Counted from the stretch's first letter, positions 1-8,656 are shown. The stretch: DNA of 64,000 nt from Spartobacteria bacterium UBA695 (GCA_002298145.1 DBMP01000015.1:248001-312000); one strand, 5' to 3'. The notes: a model not told the origin generated them from the letters alone. Program-made: numbers and translations.

Positions 1-459
1 CGGTTCCCATTTTTCCAGCGGGATGCCTTCGATGGAGAGGATCTGGTCGGCGGTCATCCAGCGGTCCTTGCCCTGGGGGCACCGAAGCTTGGCGGAAACA
101 AGATGGCCCTGCTGGAGGCCGTAACGCTGGATCATCCAGCGCGGCACGGAGACGTCTTCAGGAAAGGGCTTGAAGCTGAACCGGGGCCAGCGAAGGAAGC
201 CTTGGTGCTCCCCGGCAGTCAGCTCGAGGACGCCCTCGGCGATGAGTTCCCCGCCATGGCTGGCATGGAATTTCATCAAATCGAAAATGAGATGGTGCCT
301 GGTACGATCGGGATTGACGCGCATCCTCAAGGCCTCGGCGCGTTCCATCAGGGCCGCAAAGGTCATGGCGTGCAGTTCGTCGAGATGGAGGCGGCCAGGG
401 CGCTGGGGCGACTCCGGTTCGGGAGCCGACGGCGTTATCGTGGCAGGTTGTTCATCCAT
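1..459 (-). CDS. rho: Transcription termination factor Rho, N-terminal part (runs off window)
   Basis: This is the first 153 codons of Rho, the hexameric RNA helicase that ends transcription. After an acidic, proline-rich leader comes a Rho N-terminal helical stretch (LHLDELHAMTFAALMERAEA). The RNA-binding cold-shock-like domain follows, recognisable from GVLEL, GFLRWPRFSF, PEDVSVPRWMIQRYGL and the G-x-L-V-x-x-K-x-R-x-P pattern. The ATP-binding helicase core lies beyond the left edge. The ATG at 457-459 sits 22 nt inside the 3' end of coaE, so the two genes overlap by 25 bp and are probably translationally coupled. The coaE-rho order is one I would expect in Verrucomicrobiota, from memory. 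Identification is firm although only the N-terminus is visible. Confidence 0.9.
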   Translation of the reverse strand, partial: MDEQPATITPSAPEPESPQRPGRLHLDELHAMTFAALMERAEALRMRVNPDRTRHHLIFDLMKFHASHGGELIAEGVLELTAGEHQGFLRWPRFSFKPFPEDVSVPRWMIQRYGLQQGHLVSAKLRCPQGKDRWMTADQILSIEGIPLEKWEP

Positions 460-1082
460 AGTGCGTTTCTAATCAGGTATCTCGCAAAAAGTTCGGCTTG
501 TTCATCGAGGCGCGCTTCGGGCGCGTCATTCCAGACGACATAATCGGCCCGAGCGGCTTTGGAAGCAAGGCTCGTTTGTGATGCGATCATTTTACACGCC
601 ATTTCCGGGGAAAGTCCCCTCCGCGCCACAATCCGCTCAATCTGAGTCGCTTCCCGGCAGGCCACTACGACCACGGCGTCGCATTGGCCCTCGGCTCCCA
701 CCTCGTACAGCAGCGGGATATCCAGAAGAAGCCACTCTGGCGCTTTCCCTGTGCGCCCCGGGCTGGAGCCTCGGAGAGCCCCTGCTTTTGCCGTCCAACG
801 GGCCCGGATGGCCGGGTGGAGGATTTCCTCCAAGATACGGCGCTTGCTTTCGTCGGCGAAGACCCGTTCCCGGAGCCATTGCCGGTCCACACCGCCATCG
901 GCTGAAAAAGCGGAGGGTCCGAACCGCTCTTGGAGGAGCAGCCGGACCCCGGAATCACTTTGGACCAGTTCGCGCGCGGTGGCGTCGGCGTCAAATACTT
1001 CCGCCTTCAGGAGCTGGGAAAGCCGGCCAGTGAAGCTCGACTTTCCCGAGGCAATGCCTCCTGTAATCCCGATGACAGGCAC
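435..1082 (-). CDS. coaE: Dephospho-CoA kinase
   Basis: A 215-aa kinase for the last step of coenzyme A synthesis, phosphorylating the 3'-OH of the dephospho-CoA ribose with ATP in the cytoplasm. The P-loop GITGGIASGKSS is at residues 5-16. The CoaE patterns that follow include FDADATARELVQ (about 30-41), an HPAIR stretch, LLLDIPLLYE (nucleotide/substrate region) and VVVVACREATQIERIVAR. Length is normal for the family (about 200). The start is GTG at 1080-1082, because no in-frame ATG lies before the P-loop. It begins 21 bp after the secretin gene on the same strand and overlaps rho at its 3' end. It therefore appears to ride on the pilus operon transcript. Confidence 0.93.
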   Translation of the reverse strand: MPVIGITGGIASGKSSFTGRLSQLLKAEVFDADATARELVQSDSGVRLLLQERFGPSAFSADGGVDRQWLRERVFADESKRRILEEILHPAIRARWTAKAGALRGSSPGRTGKAPEWLLLDIPLLYEVGAEGQCDAVVVVACREATQIERIVARRGLSPEMACKMIASQTSLASKAARADYVVWNDAPEARLDEQAELFARYLIRNALWMNNLPR

Positions 1083-1103
1083 GAACGCTTGGGTCCGCTG
1101 CCG

Positions 1104-3737
1104 CTATTTCAGCGGCAGTTGCGGAGCGAGGAGCGGAGCGTTGTCGGCCCCGGCGGCGCCGGGCAGTCCGCCCGCGGTCGATACGCCGGTATCGTCCTTA
1201 TCCTCGTCCTCGTTGTTGATCGGATCGCCAGCCGGGTTGATCAACCGAGCCGTGACAAAGATCATGAGGTTGCGCTTTTGGTGCTGATCCACGGAAGAGC
1301 GGAAGAAGCGGCCAACGAGCGGCACGTCGCCGAAGAAGGGAACCTTGTCTTCGACCTTCTGAACGTCTTCACGCATCAAGCCGCCGAGCATGACCGTCTG
1401 GCCGTCCCACACGCTGACGCTGGTGCGCACGCGGCGGGTGCTAAAGATCGGCTGGTTGATGACGTTCTCGGTAATCATGGCACGAGGCAGTGTGTTGCTA
1501 GTGCTCGTGTCATAGAAATACGTGATCGTATCTTTGACGGTGTCGTATACCGATTTAACAATGTTGCCCGAAGTGTAGGCGGATACGCCGTAGATCGGGG
1601 TGCCGTAGTTGATGAAACCTTCGAATTCCACCACCTGCGGTTCAAGCTGTAGGTCGATCGTCGAGCCGTCCGCCCCTACCGTCGGGTTCACATGCAAACG
1701 TACGCCGGTGGGTTTGACATCGAACGCGGTCGGTGTAGTCGGCGTTACAACCATAAGGGTGGTGGAACTGCCGGAGCTCGGGACTTGAGGCGGGTTGTAT
1801 TCAGTCGCGTATTTGAACTCGCGAACGATTTCGATTTCCGCTTCCTGACCGCTCTTGCAGGTCACGCGCGGGGACGAAAGGAGATCGACACCCTTCTTTT
1901 GGTTCAATGCGCGCATGAGCGCTCTGAAGGAGGCGTCGCCGAAGACGCCGCTGACTCCGAACACCGTGGGAGCAGGGGCTCCCGTCGCGCTGTTGGGATA
2001 GAGCAGGGAGTCGATGGCGTTACTGCTGATAGCGGCTCCGGCAGTACTGCCGACACCGGAACGGTTGGCGGCGGTCAAGGAACCACCGGCGCTTCCGGAG
2101 AAGATGGATCCAGCCGAGCTCAAACGGCCCAAGCCGAGGGAACCGCCTGTAATATCGAAGCTCAGTTCCTTCAGGTTCGTCTGGGTGATTTCGACGAATT
2201 TGGCTTCGATATCAACCTGGGACGGCACGGTGCCGTTCAAGGCTTCCACGAGGTTGTCGATCAGCTCGATCTGCTCCTGGGTGTTCTTGACGATCAAGCG
2301 GCTGTTGGTCGCGATGAACGTGGCGGAGGATCCCGGAGGGAACTGGACGCCCATGCTGGAGAAGTAGTCCTTGGCGGGAACGTGGTTGGCTACGCTGCTG
2401 CCACCGCTACTAAGCGTGGCCGCGCCAGCCGTCGGAAGGGCGGTCGCTGGGCTGCCGGAGGCGGAAGCCCCGCCCGCCGTCGTGCTGAAGGTGCCCGGCG
2501 GAACTTTGTATTCCTTGGTGATAAGGGTGTCGTAAACGGCCGTGAGCGGGACTACCGCGACGGCGTACGGGTCGATCTTATATTTCAGGCCCGCGAGACT
2601 GGTGATGTACCGGAGCACTTCGGCCATCGGCACGTTGGAAAGCGAAAGGGTGATCGGCTGGGTGCCGACGGCTCCACCGCCACCTGCCCCACCGGCTGTT
2701 GCGACCGGGGTAGCGGTTTCGAGGCCGGGAATCGCGGGAGCGGCTCCAGCGCCAGCGTCGGCGGAGGGAGCAGAAGGAGCGCCACTTCCACTGTCGAGCT
2801 GGAGAACGATGTTCACGCCGCGACGGGAGGGATCCGGATCGCGGTCAAGTTCGCGCGATTTAACCTTGAGGAATTCAATGGCCTCGCGAACCGTGGCGTC
2901 CTTGAACTCAACCCTCGGGATAATGATGGAGTTGAGTTTGTTCTGGATGGCGACGGTGTTGTTCGTCGCGGGCGCGGAGCTACCGAGGATGCTCGACTTT
3001 GCCTGCACGCGGTGGATGGGCTGCTTCCAGGCGTCGGTCACTTTCCAAAGCATGCGGGCGCGGGTCTCGTCGTAGGCGCGCTCGGCGAAGTCCTGGCGGG
3101 CTTTGTCGACTTGGATCTGGCCTTCGCGGGCGGCGGTGTTGGTCGGGTCGACGGTGAGCACCTGGTCGTAGGTGTCCATCGCTTTCTGGTATTGAGCAGA
3201 ATCGTAATACCCCTGGGCTTTGGCCAGCAGGTCGCGAACTTCCTCGATCTTGGCGTGGAATTTCGGGGTGATGGTTTTGTTGTAGTAACCGCGCTCGGAG
3301 AGGTGAGCCAGAAGCGTTTTGGCCTCTTTGCTGCCGGGGTTATACTCGGGAGCCAGGACGGCCTTGGCGGTCGCCTCGGCCTGGGCGAAGTTGCCCTCGG
3401 CGATCTGGCGCTCGGCCAGTTTGACGCTGGCGGTGGTGTAGCGCTCGATGGCGGCCCGGCGCAGGGTGTGCGTCACGGGGGCGTCACGCAGGGCGTCGGC
3501 GGCAAATTTATACTGCTGCACCGCGGTGTCGTAATCCTTCTTTGCAAATGCGGCGTCGCCCAATGCGATGGCTCTTTGAGCCTGAGCCACTTGGTCGTTA
3601 CGACGGGCAATTTCGCGGTCGGCTATTCCCTGGACTGAATGCTGGGCACTGGAGCGGGGAATATCGCCGGCACGGACGGGTACGACCGCGGCTAAGCACA
3701 CGGCCGAACTGAGGATGTACAACGGGGGCTTGATCAT
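1104..3737 (-). CDS. Amuc_1098-like type IV pilus/type II secretin (PilQ/GspD role)
   Basis: An 877-aa outer-membrane secretin. A signal peptide (cleavage near PVRAG, residue 24) is followed by a TPR-like helical region to about residue 220. An STN/N0-type domain comes next (RVEFKDATVREAIEFL, then SLSNVPMAEVLRYI), then an N1-like repeat (ATFIATNSRLIVKNTQEQIELID). The secretin domain is clear from VDIEAKFVEITQ, LLSSPRVTCKSGQEAEIEI, LHVNPTVGADG and the C-terminal TVMLGGL, PFFGDVPLVGRFF and KRNLMIFVTARL. The extended TPR N-terminus is the arrangement I recall for Akkermansia Amuc_1098. Last of the four pilus genes, 124 bp after the previous one, it would form the pore through which the pilus or pseudopilus passes. 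Confidence 0.9.
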   Translation of the reverse strand: MIKPPLYILSSAVCLAAVVPVRAGDIPRSSAQHSVQGIADREIARRNDQVAQAQRAIALGDAAFAKKDYDTAVQQYKFAADALRDAPVTHTLRRAAIERYTTASVKLAERQIAEGNFAQAEATAKAVLAPEYNPGSKEAKTLLAHLSERGYYNKTITPKFHAKIEEVRDLLAKAQGYYDSAQYQKAMDTYDQVLTVDPTNTAAREGQIQVDKARQDFAERAYDETRARMLWKVTDAWKQPIHRVQAKSSILGSSAPATNNTVAIQNKLNSIIIPRVEFKDATVREAIEFLKVKSRELDRDPDPSRRGVNIVLQLDSGSGAPSAPSADAGAGAAPAIPGLETATPVATAGGAGGGGAVGTQPITLSLSNVPMAEVLRYITSLAGLKYKIDPYAVAVVPLTAVYDTLITKEYKVPPGTFSTTAGGASASGSPATALPTAGAATLSSGGSSVANHVPAKDYFSSMGVQFPPGSSATFIATNSRLIVKNTQEQIELIDNLVEALNGTVPSQVDIEAKFVEITQTNLKELSFDITGGSLGLGRLSSAGSIFSGSAGGSLTAANRSGVGSTAGAAISSNAIDSLLYPNSATGAPAPTVFGVSGVFGDASFRALMRALNQKKGVDLLSSPRVTCKSGQEAEIEIVREFKYATEYNPPQVPSSGSSTTLMVVTPTTPTAFDVKPTGVRLHVNPTVGADGSTIDLQLEPQVVEFEGFINYGTPIYGVSAYTSGNIVKSVYDTVKDTITYFYDTSTSNTLPRAMITENVINQPIFSTRRVRTSVSVWDGQTVMLGGLMREDVQKVEDKVPFFGDVPLVGRFFRSSVDQHQKRNLMIFVTARLINPAGDPINNEDEDKDDTGVSTAGGLPGAAGADNAPLLAPQLPLK

Positions 3738-3861
3738 ATACAGGCTGTCTACGGACTTTCTAGGAGGGTGAAATTGTCGTGCCGAGCCGTGGGCGCCGGG
3801 CGAAGAGGTGTTTTCTGGTTACATGAAAAAAGAGGGAGCAAACCGTACTTGCGCGGCCCAC

Positions 3862-4827
3862 TCACTCCAGGCGGGGAACTTTGATCTGATCGCCAGTTTT
3901 AACGTTTATTATTAGTGCCTCGGCGTCGCCAATGTCAATCAGTTTGTACTGGATATCAGCTTCGGGCTTGAGGGTGAAGGTGCCGTCTTTCTTGACGATG
4001 ACTTCGGTGCTGTCCCAGAGGTAGGCGAAACGGGCGTAGAGATCGGGCGAGTCTGCCTGGTGGCGCACGGTCATGACGAGGCGGAGGTGTGTCTCGGTAT
4101 TCTCCACGGTGAGGGTGGAGACATCTTCATCCACGCCGGTGCGCTCGTTGAGGACCGACTTCTTTTCGAAAGAAATGACCTTGTACTTGGTCCCCTGGAT
4201 GGTGTCGCCGATCTTGACGAACTGAGAGGGTTGTTTGACGTCGACCGTGTTGATCTGGAAGTTGCCGTCGTCGTCGTAGGCCTCGAATTTCAGGCGCGAG
4301 GATTTTTTGACGAATTGCTTAAGGCGCAGCTTGGTGATGTAGGCGGGGTGGGACGCCGGGTCAACCGGGTTGGTCTGGCCGTTGAATTCGTCAAGGTTGG
4401 TGAAGCCGTCTTTGTCGGGGTCCTGGTCGAGGACGTCGTTGTCGAGGATGCGGTCGGCGAGGCCGTTTTGCAGGAACCAGTCGTTGGGAACGGGGGCATG
4501 CAGGGCGGGGCTACCGGGCTCGAAGGGGTCGATCAGCGAATCTCTCTTGGTGATGGGATCGGTCTTGCCAACGTATTTGCGCGAGACGAAGAGGGAGCCG
4601 TTGTGCGCTTTCCATTCTGGCGGGGTCTGGAGGATGGTGTTGGCCTTTTCCATGGCCTCGGTTTCCAGCGAGACGACTTTTTTGCCGTGGGGCGGATCGG
4701 TGAGCACGGGGGCGAAGCGATCGGAGAACCCGCGAGCGGTCAGAATCAGGAAAATCGACGATACCAGCAGCGCTACCGCCGCGACAATCAGGGCGAAGCG
4801 ATCGTAGTTCTTTTTGATCCAGTCCAT
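3862..4827 (-). CDS. Amuc_1099-like inner-membrane pilus protein (PilP position)
   Basis: A 321-aa protein with a short cytoplasmic N-terminus (MDWIKKNYDRF), one transmembrane helix (about residues 12-31) and a periplasmic remainder. Near residues 133-150 it carries DQDPDKDGFTNLDEF, a calcium-binding-type Asp-rich loop as in thrombospondin type-3 or dockerin repeats. The C-terminal half is beta-rich, with motifs such as VKIGDTIQGTKYKVISFEKK that resemble the small beta-domain of PilP/GspC proteins. The gene starts 2 nt after the stop of the Amuc_1100-like gene and precedes the secretin, the place PilP holds in pilMNOPQ operons. A linker role between inner-membrane complex and secretin is inferred from position; I match it to Amuc_1099 by gene order and architecture. 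Confidence 0.72.
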   Translation of the reverse strand: MDWIKKNYDRFALIVAAVALLVSSIFLILTARGFSDRFAPVLTDPPHGKKVVSLETEAMEKANTILQTPPEWKAHNGSLFVSRKYVGKTDPITKRDSLIDPFEPGSPALHAPVPNDWFLQNGLADRILDNDVLDQDPDKDGFTNLDEFNGQTNPVDPASHPAYITKLRLKQFVKKSSRLKFEAYDDDGNFQINTVDVKQPSQFVKIGDTIQGTKYKVISFEKKSVLNERTGVDEDVSTLTVENTETHLRLVMTVRHQADSPDLYARFAYLWDSTEVIVKKDGTFTLKPEADIQYKLIDIGDAEALIINVKTGDQIKVPRLE

Positions 4828-4829
4828 AA

Positions 4830-5738
4830 TTATTTCGGCAGGTTGCTGGCGAAGACGACAGTGTCGAAGTCCAGGGTCACGTTAAGTTTTTCAATACCGA
4901 GAACGTATTTGAGTTTGTCGGCTTGCGCTTGAGCGCCAGGGGTGGGCGTCGGGGTCGCTTTTTTGGCGGCGTCGCCCCGCTTTGGCGGTTTGGCTTGCTG
5001 GTTCTCAACTTTGACGTTGCGAATGATGTAAAACTGCTGGGTGCTCTTGGAGAGGTCGTTGATGACGTCCTGGAAGGCCTGCTGTTCGCCGACGAATTTG
5101 ACGGTGAACGGGTACTTGCTGACGAGCGGGACGGGGGTGGCGCCCGCTTTGCCTTTGCCCTTCTGTTTCGGGTCGATGGGGGCGGGGGCTTTGGCGGCGT
5201 CGGCTTCCTCGGGCAGCTGGGGCCGGGTGATGGCTTCGATGGAGGCGACTTTCCGGTCGATCATGGTGGAGATGACCAGCTCGATGCACTTGAGCTGGCG
5301 GCCAAGAGCGGCGGCGGCTTCCGGCTTGGGTACCGAGGTGCGGTATTCGGAGAACCCAAGGTTGAGTTTATCGGGGAAGACGACTCCGGCTTTGGCGGCT
5401 TTTTCGGCGAGCGATTTTACAGAGGCGTTGAGCTGGTCCTGGAACTGCTCGGGCGTGAGTGGATCGAGCGGGAAGGCCATCGGCACGAGCTTCTCGTGAA
5501 GGGCAACGACGGATTCATCCGCGATCTTTTCCTGGTCCTTGAGGATTTTGACGTTGGAGGGCTCCGGGTAGAGCGGAAGGGATTGCAGTTCGCTTAGGCG
5601 GTCCTTCTTTTCGTTGAAGGCGGTGTTGGCTTCGTCGTAGGCGCTGTAGGAGGAGTAGACTGCCCATCCGAGGCCCAGGGTGCCCAGGCCGACGACGGCT
5701 CCGAAGATTGTGAAAAACTTGTTCTGACCCAGATTCAT
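4830..5738 (-). CDS. Amuc_1100-like pilus assembly protein (PilO-like)
   Basis: A 302-aa bitopic protein: one transmembrane helix at about 8-30, a coiled-coil-like helical stretch to about 80, and a periplasmic domain. It shares several patterns with my recollection of Akkermansia Amuc_1100: PLDPLTPEQFQDQLN, the LGF motif, LGRQLKCIELVIS and the RPQLPEE strand, then an Ala/Pro/Lys-rich insertion before the C-terminal strands. In Akkermansia that protein is known for TLR2 signalling and gut-barrier effects; structurally it resembles PilO/GspM-type assembly proteins. Its ATG overlaps the pilM stop (ATGA). Here it most likely acts as the PilO-like scaffold between PilN and PilP. Homology is inferred from recalled sequence, not aligned. 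Confidence 0.78.
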   Translation of the reverse strand: MNLGQNKFFTIFGAVVGLGTLGLGWAVYSSYSAYDEANTAFNEKKDRLSELQSLPLYPEPSNVKILKDQEKIADESVVALHEKLVPMAFPLDPLTPEQFQDQLNASVKSLAEKAAKAGVVFPDKLNLGFSEYRTSVPKPEAAAALGRQLKCIELVISTMIDRKVASIEAITRPQLPEEADAAKAPAPIDPKQKGKGKAGATPVPLVSKYPFTVKFVGEQQAFQDVINDLSKSTQQFYIIRNVKVENQQAKPPKRGDAAKKATPTPTPGAQAQADKLKYVLGIEKLNVTLDFDTVVFASNLPK

Positions 5739-7417
5739 GGCACGAGGGACTTGTTAAGGGTAAGGCGAATCGTGTAGGTGGCGGCCCATTCGTCCGGCTG
5801 CATGGTGCTGCGTTCTTTGGTGGGCTGGACGGTGAAGTAGGACGATTTGGCCAGGGCGTTGGAAAAGTCGTCGACGATGCCAACTCCACGGGAGTTCTGC
5901 GCGTCAACATACATGCCTTTGAGCACGAGGACGGGTTTTTGCGGGCCCTTGGCGTTTTTGTTGTTGGCGGCGGAGGGGGTTTCTTTCGGGATTTCGATGT
6001 CCAGGGAGGAAACCCAGATGGAGCGGTCGGGGAGGCGCGAGTTGATGTCCTCGATCATGCTCAGCCAGTACTGGCGGTCGTCGACGGCGGCGGTGAGCGG
6101 GGCGGCGACTTCCTGCTTGGCTTTGATGGTGGCCCGGATTTTGGAGAACTGTGCGTTGACGGATTCGAGGCCGGCGATTTTCTCTTCCAGCTTGGCGGTG
6201 ACTTCGCGCTGGACGGTGGTGCCGTGGGCGAAGTAGGCCCACCAGCCGCCCAGGATGGCGAAGAGGCAGAGGCCCGCGGCGACGAGGCAGGGAACGCGCG
6301 CGGCGGTCTCCTTGGCCTGAACGACGCTGGCGGGCTGGAGGTTGAGCTCCATGGGGCACTCGGAGCCGCTGCGCAGGCCGAGGCCGACGAGTTCGCCCAG
6401 CAGGTGGGCGTCCCGGACGATTTCGGTGACGTCAACGCCTTTGTCGACGGCGACGTTGCGCAGGGGGTTCAAAAATTCGATGGGCAGGGCGAGTTTCTCG
6501 CTAAAGAATTCGCGCATGTAGGGCATGGCGACGGCGCCGCCGCACAGGAAGACGCGCTCGGGCTGGCTGCCGCTCTGCTGGGAGCGGTAGAAGGAGATGG
6601 ACCGGGTGATCTCGGCGTGGAGCCGGGTCATGGAGTTGCGCACGAGCTTGGAGACGCGGGCGATTTCCGGGTCTTGCGGCTCGGCGTAGGTGCCGCCCAG
6701 GCTGACGAAGCCCTGGCGCTTTTTGCGCTCCTCGGCCTGGCCGAAGGGTTCGTTGAAGTCTTTGACGATGGCGGCGGTGATGGTGTTGCCGCCGATCGGG
6801 ATGGAGCGGGAGAATACTTTCTTGGCCTCGATGAAGATCAGGTTGGTGGTGCGCGAGCCGATGTCGATCAGGAGCGAGCAGCCCGAGAGGTCGCTGTAGT
6901 TGTAGCGGTAGGCGTTGTAGAGCGCCATGGGGCTGACGTCGACGACTTCGGTGCGGAAGCCGGCGTCCTGGACGGCTTCGTTGAGCTCTTCGAGCAGGTC
7001 GCTCTTGATGGCCACCAAGACGACTTCGAGTTTGCCCGGGTCGGGAGAGGTGACGAGTTGGTAGTCCCAGACGACTTCGTCGATGGGGAAGGGGACGTTT
7101 TGCTGGGCTTCGAAGGCGACGATCTGGTCGATCTGTTCCTCGCCCACGGAGGGGAGCTTGACGAAGCGGGTGAAGACGGACTGGGCGGGGATGGAGTAGT
7201 TGACCGCGGCTCCGGAGGCTTTCAGATTCGCGGCGAATTCCTTGAGGATGACGCTGGTCTGGGCGACCCGGGTGATGTCCTGGGCGGGATCAGCGAGCAA
7301 TTCGGCGGTGCGGTAGCCCGAGAGGATCAGGCCTCCCTGGGGGTCCCGGATAAATTCGGCAAGTCGGACGGTCTGGGAACCCAGACTCAAGCAGTAGATA
7401 CGTTGAGGCGCAGCCAT
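5735..7417 (-). CDS. PilM-PilN fusion, actin-like pilus assembly protein (Amuc_1101-like)
   Basis: 560 aa, well over the roughly 350 aa of a stand-alone PilM. Residues 1-350 form an FtsA/actin-like ATPase: the phosphate-loop region YCLSLGSQTVRLAEF near the start, VAIKSDLLEELNEAVQDAGF, the second phosphate motif LLIDIGSRTTNLIFI (182-196) and the adenosine motif VFLCGGAVAMPY (289-300). From about residue 356 there is a PilN-type start (MELNLQP), a transmembrane helix at about 375-398, then a helical and beta periplasmic domain with DRSIWVSSLDIEIP. PilM and PilN, normally separate cytoplasmic and inner-membrane partners, are therefore one chain. It is first in the pilus operon, 6 nt after a small reading frame. 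Confidence 0.88.
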   Translation of the reverse strand: MAAPQRIYCLSLGSQTVRLAEFIRDPQGGLILSGYRTAELLADPAQDITRVAQTSVILKEFAANLKASGAAVNYSIPAQSVFTRFVKLPSVGEEQIDQIVAFEAQQNVPFPIDEVVWDYQLVTSPDPGKLEVVLVAIKSDLLEELNEAVQDAGFRTEVVDVSPMALYNAYRYNYSDLSGCSLLIDIGSRTTNLIFIEAKKVFSRSIPIGGNTITAAIVKDFNEPFGQAEERKKRQGFVSLGGTYAEPQDPEIARVSKLVRNSMTRLHAEITRSISFYRSQQSGSQPERVFLCGGAVAMPYMREFFSEKLALPIEFLNPLRNVAVDKGVDVTEIVRDAHLLGELVGLGLRSGSECPMELNLQPASVVQAKETAARVPCLVAAGLCLFAILGGWWAYFAHGTTVQREVTAKLEEKIAGLESVNAQFSKIRATIKAKQEVAAPLTAAVDDRQYWLSMIEDINSRLPDRSIWVSSLDIEIPKETPSAANNKNAKGPQKPVLVLKGMYVDAQNSRGVGIVDDFSNALAKSSYFTVQPTKERSTMQPDEWAATYTIRLTLNKSLVP

Positions 7418-7423
7418 GATTTG

Positions 7424-7600
7424 TTAACGCACCCGCACCTGGTTTAGAGGCATCCGCTGGAGTAAATCGCAGGCTCCGACGCCCGAACGACGGACGCCGA
7501 CGATGCGATTCCCGGTCTTGGACTGGGGCAGACTCGCCCCGGCGACGTCTGCACGGGCAGCGGCCGGGCGCGTTAGCGCGAGAAGCGTAAACTCTTTCAT
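7424..7600 (-). CDS. Possible 58-aa small protein upstream of pilM
   Basis: An ATG at 7598-7600 opens a 58-codon frame ending 6 nt before the pilM ATG. The product is basic and Arg/Ala-rich, with two Leu/Ala-rich stretches, and matches no family I know. There is no good ribosome-binding site; the upstream sequence is pyrimidine-rich. It could be a translationally coupled leader for pilM or chance coding in the 5' leader. The rest of the 288-bp gap between pilM and the UDP-xylose synthase gene holds only the terminator of the latter. Confidence 0.22.
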   Translation of the reverse strand: MKEFTLLALTRPAAARADVAGASLPQSKTGNRIVGVRRSGVGACDLLQRMPLNQVRVR

Positions 7601-7658
7601 GGTGGGGGAAAAAAGGGGGCGAAATAAATTTATGCGTGATCCCGCTTCGGAAGGCAAA

Positions 7659-7689
7659 GCAAAAGTCGGCCTTTTTCAAGAGCCGACTT
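7659..7689 (-). terminator. Hairpin terminator downstream of UDP-xylose synthase
   Basis: A perfect 8-bp inverted repeat AAGTCGGC/GCCGACTT (7663-7670 and 7682-7689) with an 11-nt loop lies 16 bp after the stop of the UDP-glucuronate decarboxylase gene. Read on the minus strand, the second arm runs into TTTTGC. This would end the minus-strand transcript before the pilus operon. Confidence 0.6.
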
Positions 7690-7705
7690 ATGCCTGTCCC
7701 TGGGA

Positions 7706-8656
7706 TTAAACCCGGGGACGGAAGTAGTCGATCGTTTTGACGATGCCTTCTTCGAAGGTGACCTTGGGTTCCCATCCGAGCAGTTTCCGTGCCCGGGTGA
7801 TGTCGGGTTTGCGTACTTTCGGGTCGTCGACGGGCAGCGGGTGGGTCTCGATGGTGGAGTGGCTGCCGGTGATTTTGATGATCTGCTCGGCGAATTCGCG
7901 AATGGTCATTTCGCGCGGGTTGCCGATGTTGACCGGTTCGTGGAAGTCGGAAAGCATGAGGCGGTAGATGCCGTCGATCAAGTCGCTGACGTAGCAGAAG
8001 GAGCGGGTCTGGGAGCCGTCGCCGAAGATGGTGATGGGGGCTCCGGTGAGGGCTTCGCCGATGAAGGCGGGGACGACGCGGCCGTCGCGCAGGCGCATGC
8101 GGGGCCCGTAGGTGTTGAAAATGCGCACGATGTGCGTATTGACGTGGTGGTAGCGGTGGTAGGCCATGGTGATGGCCTCGGCGAAGCGCTTGGCTTCGTC
8201 GTAGACGCCGCGGGGCCCGATGGGGTTGACGTTGCCCCAGTAGTCCTCGGTCTGCGGGTGGACGAGCGGGTCGCCGTAGCACTCGCTGGTGGAGGCGATG
8301 ATGAAGGCGGCTTTCTTGGCCTTGGCGAGGCCGAGGGCGTTGTGGGTGCCCAGCGAGCCGACTTTGAGGGTCGGGATCGGGTGCTCAAGGTAATCGATGG
8401 GGCTGGCCGGGGAGGCGAAATGCCAGACGTAGTCGAGGGGCTCGTCGATGAAGAGGTACTCCGTCACATCCTGTTTGATGAAGCGGTAGTTCTCGTTGCC
8501 CGCGAGGTGGGCGATGTTGTCCTGGCTACCGGTGATGAAGTTGTCGATGCCGATAACGCGGTGGCCCTCCGCAAGGAGACGGTCGGTAAGGTGAGATGCC
8601 AGGAATCCGGCGCCGCCGGTGACAAGAGAGATCTTTTGCGAAGGTTTGGTGCTCAT
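7706..8656 (-). CDS. uxs: UDP-glucuronate decarboxylase (UDP-xylose synthase)
   Basis: A 316-aa extended short-chain dehydrogenase that converts UDP-glucuronate to UDP-xylose with tightly bound NAD+. The Rossmann motif GGAGFLASHL is at residues 14-23. The family fingerprint FASPASPIDY is at about 80-89. The catalytic Tyr and Lys lie in YDEAK (152-156), and GDGSQTRSFCYVSDL, typical of UXS, follows. UDP-xylose feeds cell-surface polysaccharide or glycoprotein synthesis. Length is that of the bacterial cytosolic type with no membrane anchor. It follows holA by 52 bp on the same strand and is closed by a hairpin terminator. Confidence 0.92.
   Translation of the reverse strand: MSTKPSQKISLVTGGAGFLASHLTDRLLAEGHRVIGIDNFITGSQDNIAHLAGNENYRFIKQDVTEYLFIDEPLDYVWHFASPASPIDYLEHPIPTLKVGSLGTHNALGLAKAKKAAFIIASTSECYGDPLVHPQTEDYWGNVNPIGPRGVYDEAKRFAEAITMAYHRYHHVNTHIVRIFNTYGPRMRLRDGRVVPAFIGEALTGAPITIFGDGSQTRSFCYVSDLIDGIYRLMLSDFHEPVNIGNPREMTIREFAEQIIKITGSHSTIETHPLPVDDPKVRKPDITRARKLLGWEPKVTFEEGIVKTIDYFRPRV

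Noticed and set aside
1692..3638. Long plus-strand open frame (648 codons) opposite the secretin gene
   Set aside because: Antisense to a clearly identified secretin. Its product is Gly/Arg/Val-rich low complexity, as expected from reading high-GC coding sequence backwards. Similar antisense frames at 5939-7447, 11511-13055, 15202-16683 and 17497-20064 were left out for the same reason.
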